Below, piece after piece: positions 5,983-7,605 of a stretch of DNA of 7,605 nt (its first letter is position 1; each line of letters begins with the position of its first letter). A program made the position numbers and the translations under genes. Below the pieces are notes generated by a model. The model was not told the DNA's origin, made no database searches, and worked only from the letters and a program-made list of their open reading frames with translations. The stretch comes from Candidatus Zixiibacteriota bacterium (GTDB taxonomy: Bacteria; Zixibacteria; MSB-5A5; GN15; FEB-12): NCBI GenBank assembly GCA_023700785.1, contig JAMPYH010000127.1, forward strand, positions 1 through 7,605, written 5' to 3'.

Positions 5983-7605
5983 CTACGCGTTCTGGTTGAC
6001 CAGGAGCGCCTTGCGCGACAGTCGGATCTTTCCGTCTCCGTCGATGTTGATCACTTTGACATCCATACGGTCGCCGACCTTGCAAATATCCTCGACGCGG
6101 CGGACGCGGTTGACATCCAGCTCGGAGATATGTACCAGGCCGTCGGTCCCCGGAAGGATCTCGACAAACGCGCCAAACTCGGCGATTCGACGAACCAGGC
6201 CGTTATAGGTGCGGCCGATCTCCGGTTCCTCGACGATCTCCTGGACGCGGGCTAGTGCCCGACGTCCGGCTTCGCCGTCAACCGAAGCGATCAGCACGGT
6301 GCCGTCGTCACTGATATCGATCTTCGCGCCGGTCTCTTCAATGATCGCGCGGATCACCTTGCCACCGGGGCCGATCACCTCGCCGATCTTCGACGGGTTG
6401 ATCTTCAGGATCAGGATACGCGGAGCGAACTCGGAGAGCTGGTCGCGATTCTTCGAGATGGTCCGGTTCATATTGTCCAGGATACTCAGGCGAGCGACCC
6501 GGGCACGATCCAGAGCGGTCCGCATGGTTTCGACATCCAGGCCGGTGATCTTGATATCCATCTGGATCGAGGTCACGCCGTCCTTGGAGCCGGCAACCTT
6601 AAAGTCCATGTCGCCGAAGTGATCTTCGTCGCCAAGGATATCGGTCAGGACGACCGTCTTGTTCCCTTCCTGGATCAACCCCATCGCGATCCCCGCGATA
6701 GCGGTCTTGATCGGTACGCCGGCATCCATGAACGCCAATGACGCGCCGCAGACCGTCGCCATCGACGACGAACCGTTCGATTCGAGCACATCAGACACCA
6801 CACGTACGGTGTACGGGAAGTGTATCTCGGAGGGAATGACCGGGACCAGGGCGCGCTCGGCCAAATTACCGTGGCCGATCTCGCGGCGGCTGGTACCGCG
6901 GATCATCTTGGTCTCGCCTGTTGAGAACGGCGGGAAGTTGTAATGGAGCATGTAGCTTTTGGTGGACTCGCCTTCGAGTTCGTCCAAGCGCTGCTCGTCC
7001 ATCTTGGTGCCGAGAGTCACCGCCACCAGCGCCTGCGTCTGACCGCGGGTGAACAACGCCGAGCCATGCGCGCGCGGCAGGACGCCGACTTCGCACGTGA
7101 TCTCGCGAATGTCATCCGGACCGCGACCATCGATCCGCTTGCCGGTATTGATGATCATGGAGCGCATCGAGTGCGAGTCGAGCTCTTCCAGGACGTTGTT
7201 GATGGCGTTTTTCTTCTCCGGAAATTCCTCTTTGAGGGTCTCCTGGATCTCTTTCTTCAACGCTTTCTTCGAGTCGCGACGGGTATCCTTGTCGGCGATC
7301 CGGTTGAACTCATCGTAGCGATTGCCTGCCAGTTCCTTGACACGGGCGACGATCGCGGGGTCGATCGTAACGGGCGTGTACGTGAAGTTCGGCTTGCCGG
7401 CCATCGCTTTCAGTTTCTCGATCTGGGCGACGATCTGTTTGATATGTTCGTGGCCAAACATCAGCGCCTGCACGATATCCTCTTCGGAGACTTCGCGCGT
7501 GCCGCCTTCGACCATGGTAATGCTGTCCGCCGAGCCGGCCATCGTGATATTGATATCCGCGTCCTCGAGCGTGTCGATAGTTGGATTGATCACGAACTGG
7601 CCGTC
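5983..7605 (-). CDS. pnp: polyribonucleotide nucleotidyltransferase (PNPase), 5' end outside window
   Basis: PNPase degrades RNA 3' to 5' using phosphate and is a core enzyme of mRNA turnover in the cytoplasm. The window holds the last 540 codons; the frame stays open to the right edge, starting DGQFVINPT, so roughly the first 160 residues are missing. In fragment numbering: the end of RNase PH domain 1 (1 to about 65); the helical linker (about 80-150); RNase PH domain 2 from RIDGRG (about 157), with LGDEDHFGDMDF carrying D326 and D332, the counterparts of E. coli catalytic D486 and D492; a KH domain with GPGG at 412-415; and an S1 domain (about 461-532). It ends about eight residues after S1, so there is no long C-terminal tail of the kind that binds partners in some bacteria. 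The stop is TAG at 5985-5983. An internal GTG at 7593 is not the true start. It heads the minus-strand gene run. rpsO often precedes pnp and could lie off the window. Its usual autoregulatory leader would also be outside. Confidence 0.98.
   Translation of the reverse strand, partial: DGQFVINPTIDTLEDADINITMAGSADSITMVEGGTREVSEEDIVQALMFGHEHIKQIVAQIEKLKAMAGKPNFTYTPVTIDPAIVARVKELAGNRYDEFNRIADKDTRRDSKKALKKEIQETLKEEFPEKKNAINNVLEELDSHSMRSMIINTGKRIDGRGPDDIREITCEVGVLPRAHGSALFTRGQTQALVAVTLGTKMDEQRLDELEGESTKSYMLHYNFPPFSTGETKMIRGTSRREIGHGNLAERALVPVIPSEIHFPYTVRVVSDVLESNGSSSMATVCGASLAFMDAGVPIKTAIAGIAMGLIQEGNKTVVLTDILGDEDHFGDMDFKVAGSKDGVTSIQMDIKITGLDVETMRTALDRARVARLSILDNMNRTISKNRDQLSEFAPRILILKINPSKIGEVIGPGGKVIRAIIEETGAKIDISDDGTVLIASVDGEAGRRALARVQEIVEEPEIGRTYNGLVRRIAEFGAFVEILPGTDGLVHISELDVNRVRRVEDICKVGDRMDVKVINIDGDGKIRLSRKALLVNQNA

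Noticed and set aside
5969..6085. N-terminal extension of the M16 peptidase from ATG 6085
   Set aside because: It lies inside the pnp coding region and adds Arg-rich residues unlike M16 N-termini. ATG 5968 has AGGAG just upstream.

Overview
The window is an ordinary bacterial chromosomal segment, moderately GC-rich by eye, with densely packed housekeeping genes and no mobile element, CRISPR array, tRNA or rRNA. Four complete protein genes and one truncated gene are well supported. The taxon cannot be fixed from sequence alone. The bacterial-type LeuRS, the PBP7-type peptidoglycan endopeptidase and the pnp-M16 peptidase linkage indicate a bacterium. The PBP7-like enzyme hints at a diderm, and I would not go further than that.

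Layout, left to right: bases 1-54 may be the last codons of a plus-strand gene cut by the left edge. Bases 100-1065 (+) encode a PBP7/PbpG-type D-Ala-D-Ala endopeptidase, followed by a good intrinsic terminator (1090-1120). A 280-base convergent intergenic region (1066-1345) holds several hairpins but no gene. Everything from 1346 to the right edge is on the minus strand. In transcription order it is pnp (5' end off the window), an M16 zinc peptidase, a NodB-type polysaccharide deacetylase, and leuS. The spacings are 14 nt (pnp to M16), a 14-nt overlap (M16 to deacetylase) and 62 nt (deacetylase to leuS). This looks like one transcription unit with translational coupling at the first two junctions.

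The pnp, M16 peptidase and deacetylase trio recalls the pnpA-ylxY-mlpA cluster of Bacillus, but with the last two genes in the opposite order. RNA turnover (PNPase), peptide processing (M16), envelope sugar modification (deacetylase) and Leu-tRNA charging (LeuRS) do not form one obvious pathway. The linkage is probably one of growth-related expression.

The most interesting non-coding signal is a perfect 7-bp hairpin with a GAGA (GNRA) loop just upstream of leuS (3852-3869). Its 3' arm contains the leuS Shine-Dalgarno, and a six-codon reading frame with a single Leu (UUA) codon runs through it. This could be a translational switch, but that is inference. Within leuS, the leucine-specific insertion normally found before the KMSKS loop is essentially missing. 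I found no convincing undescribed multi-gene system.
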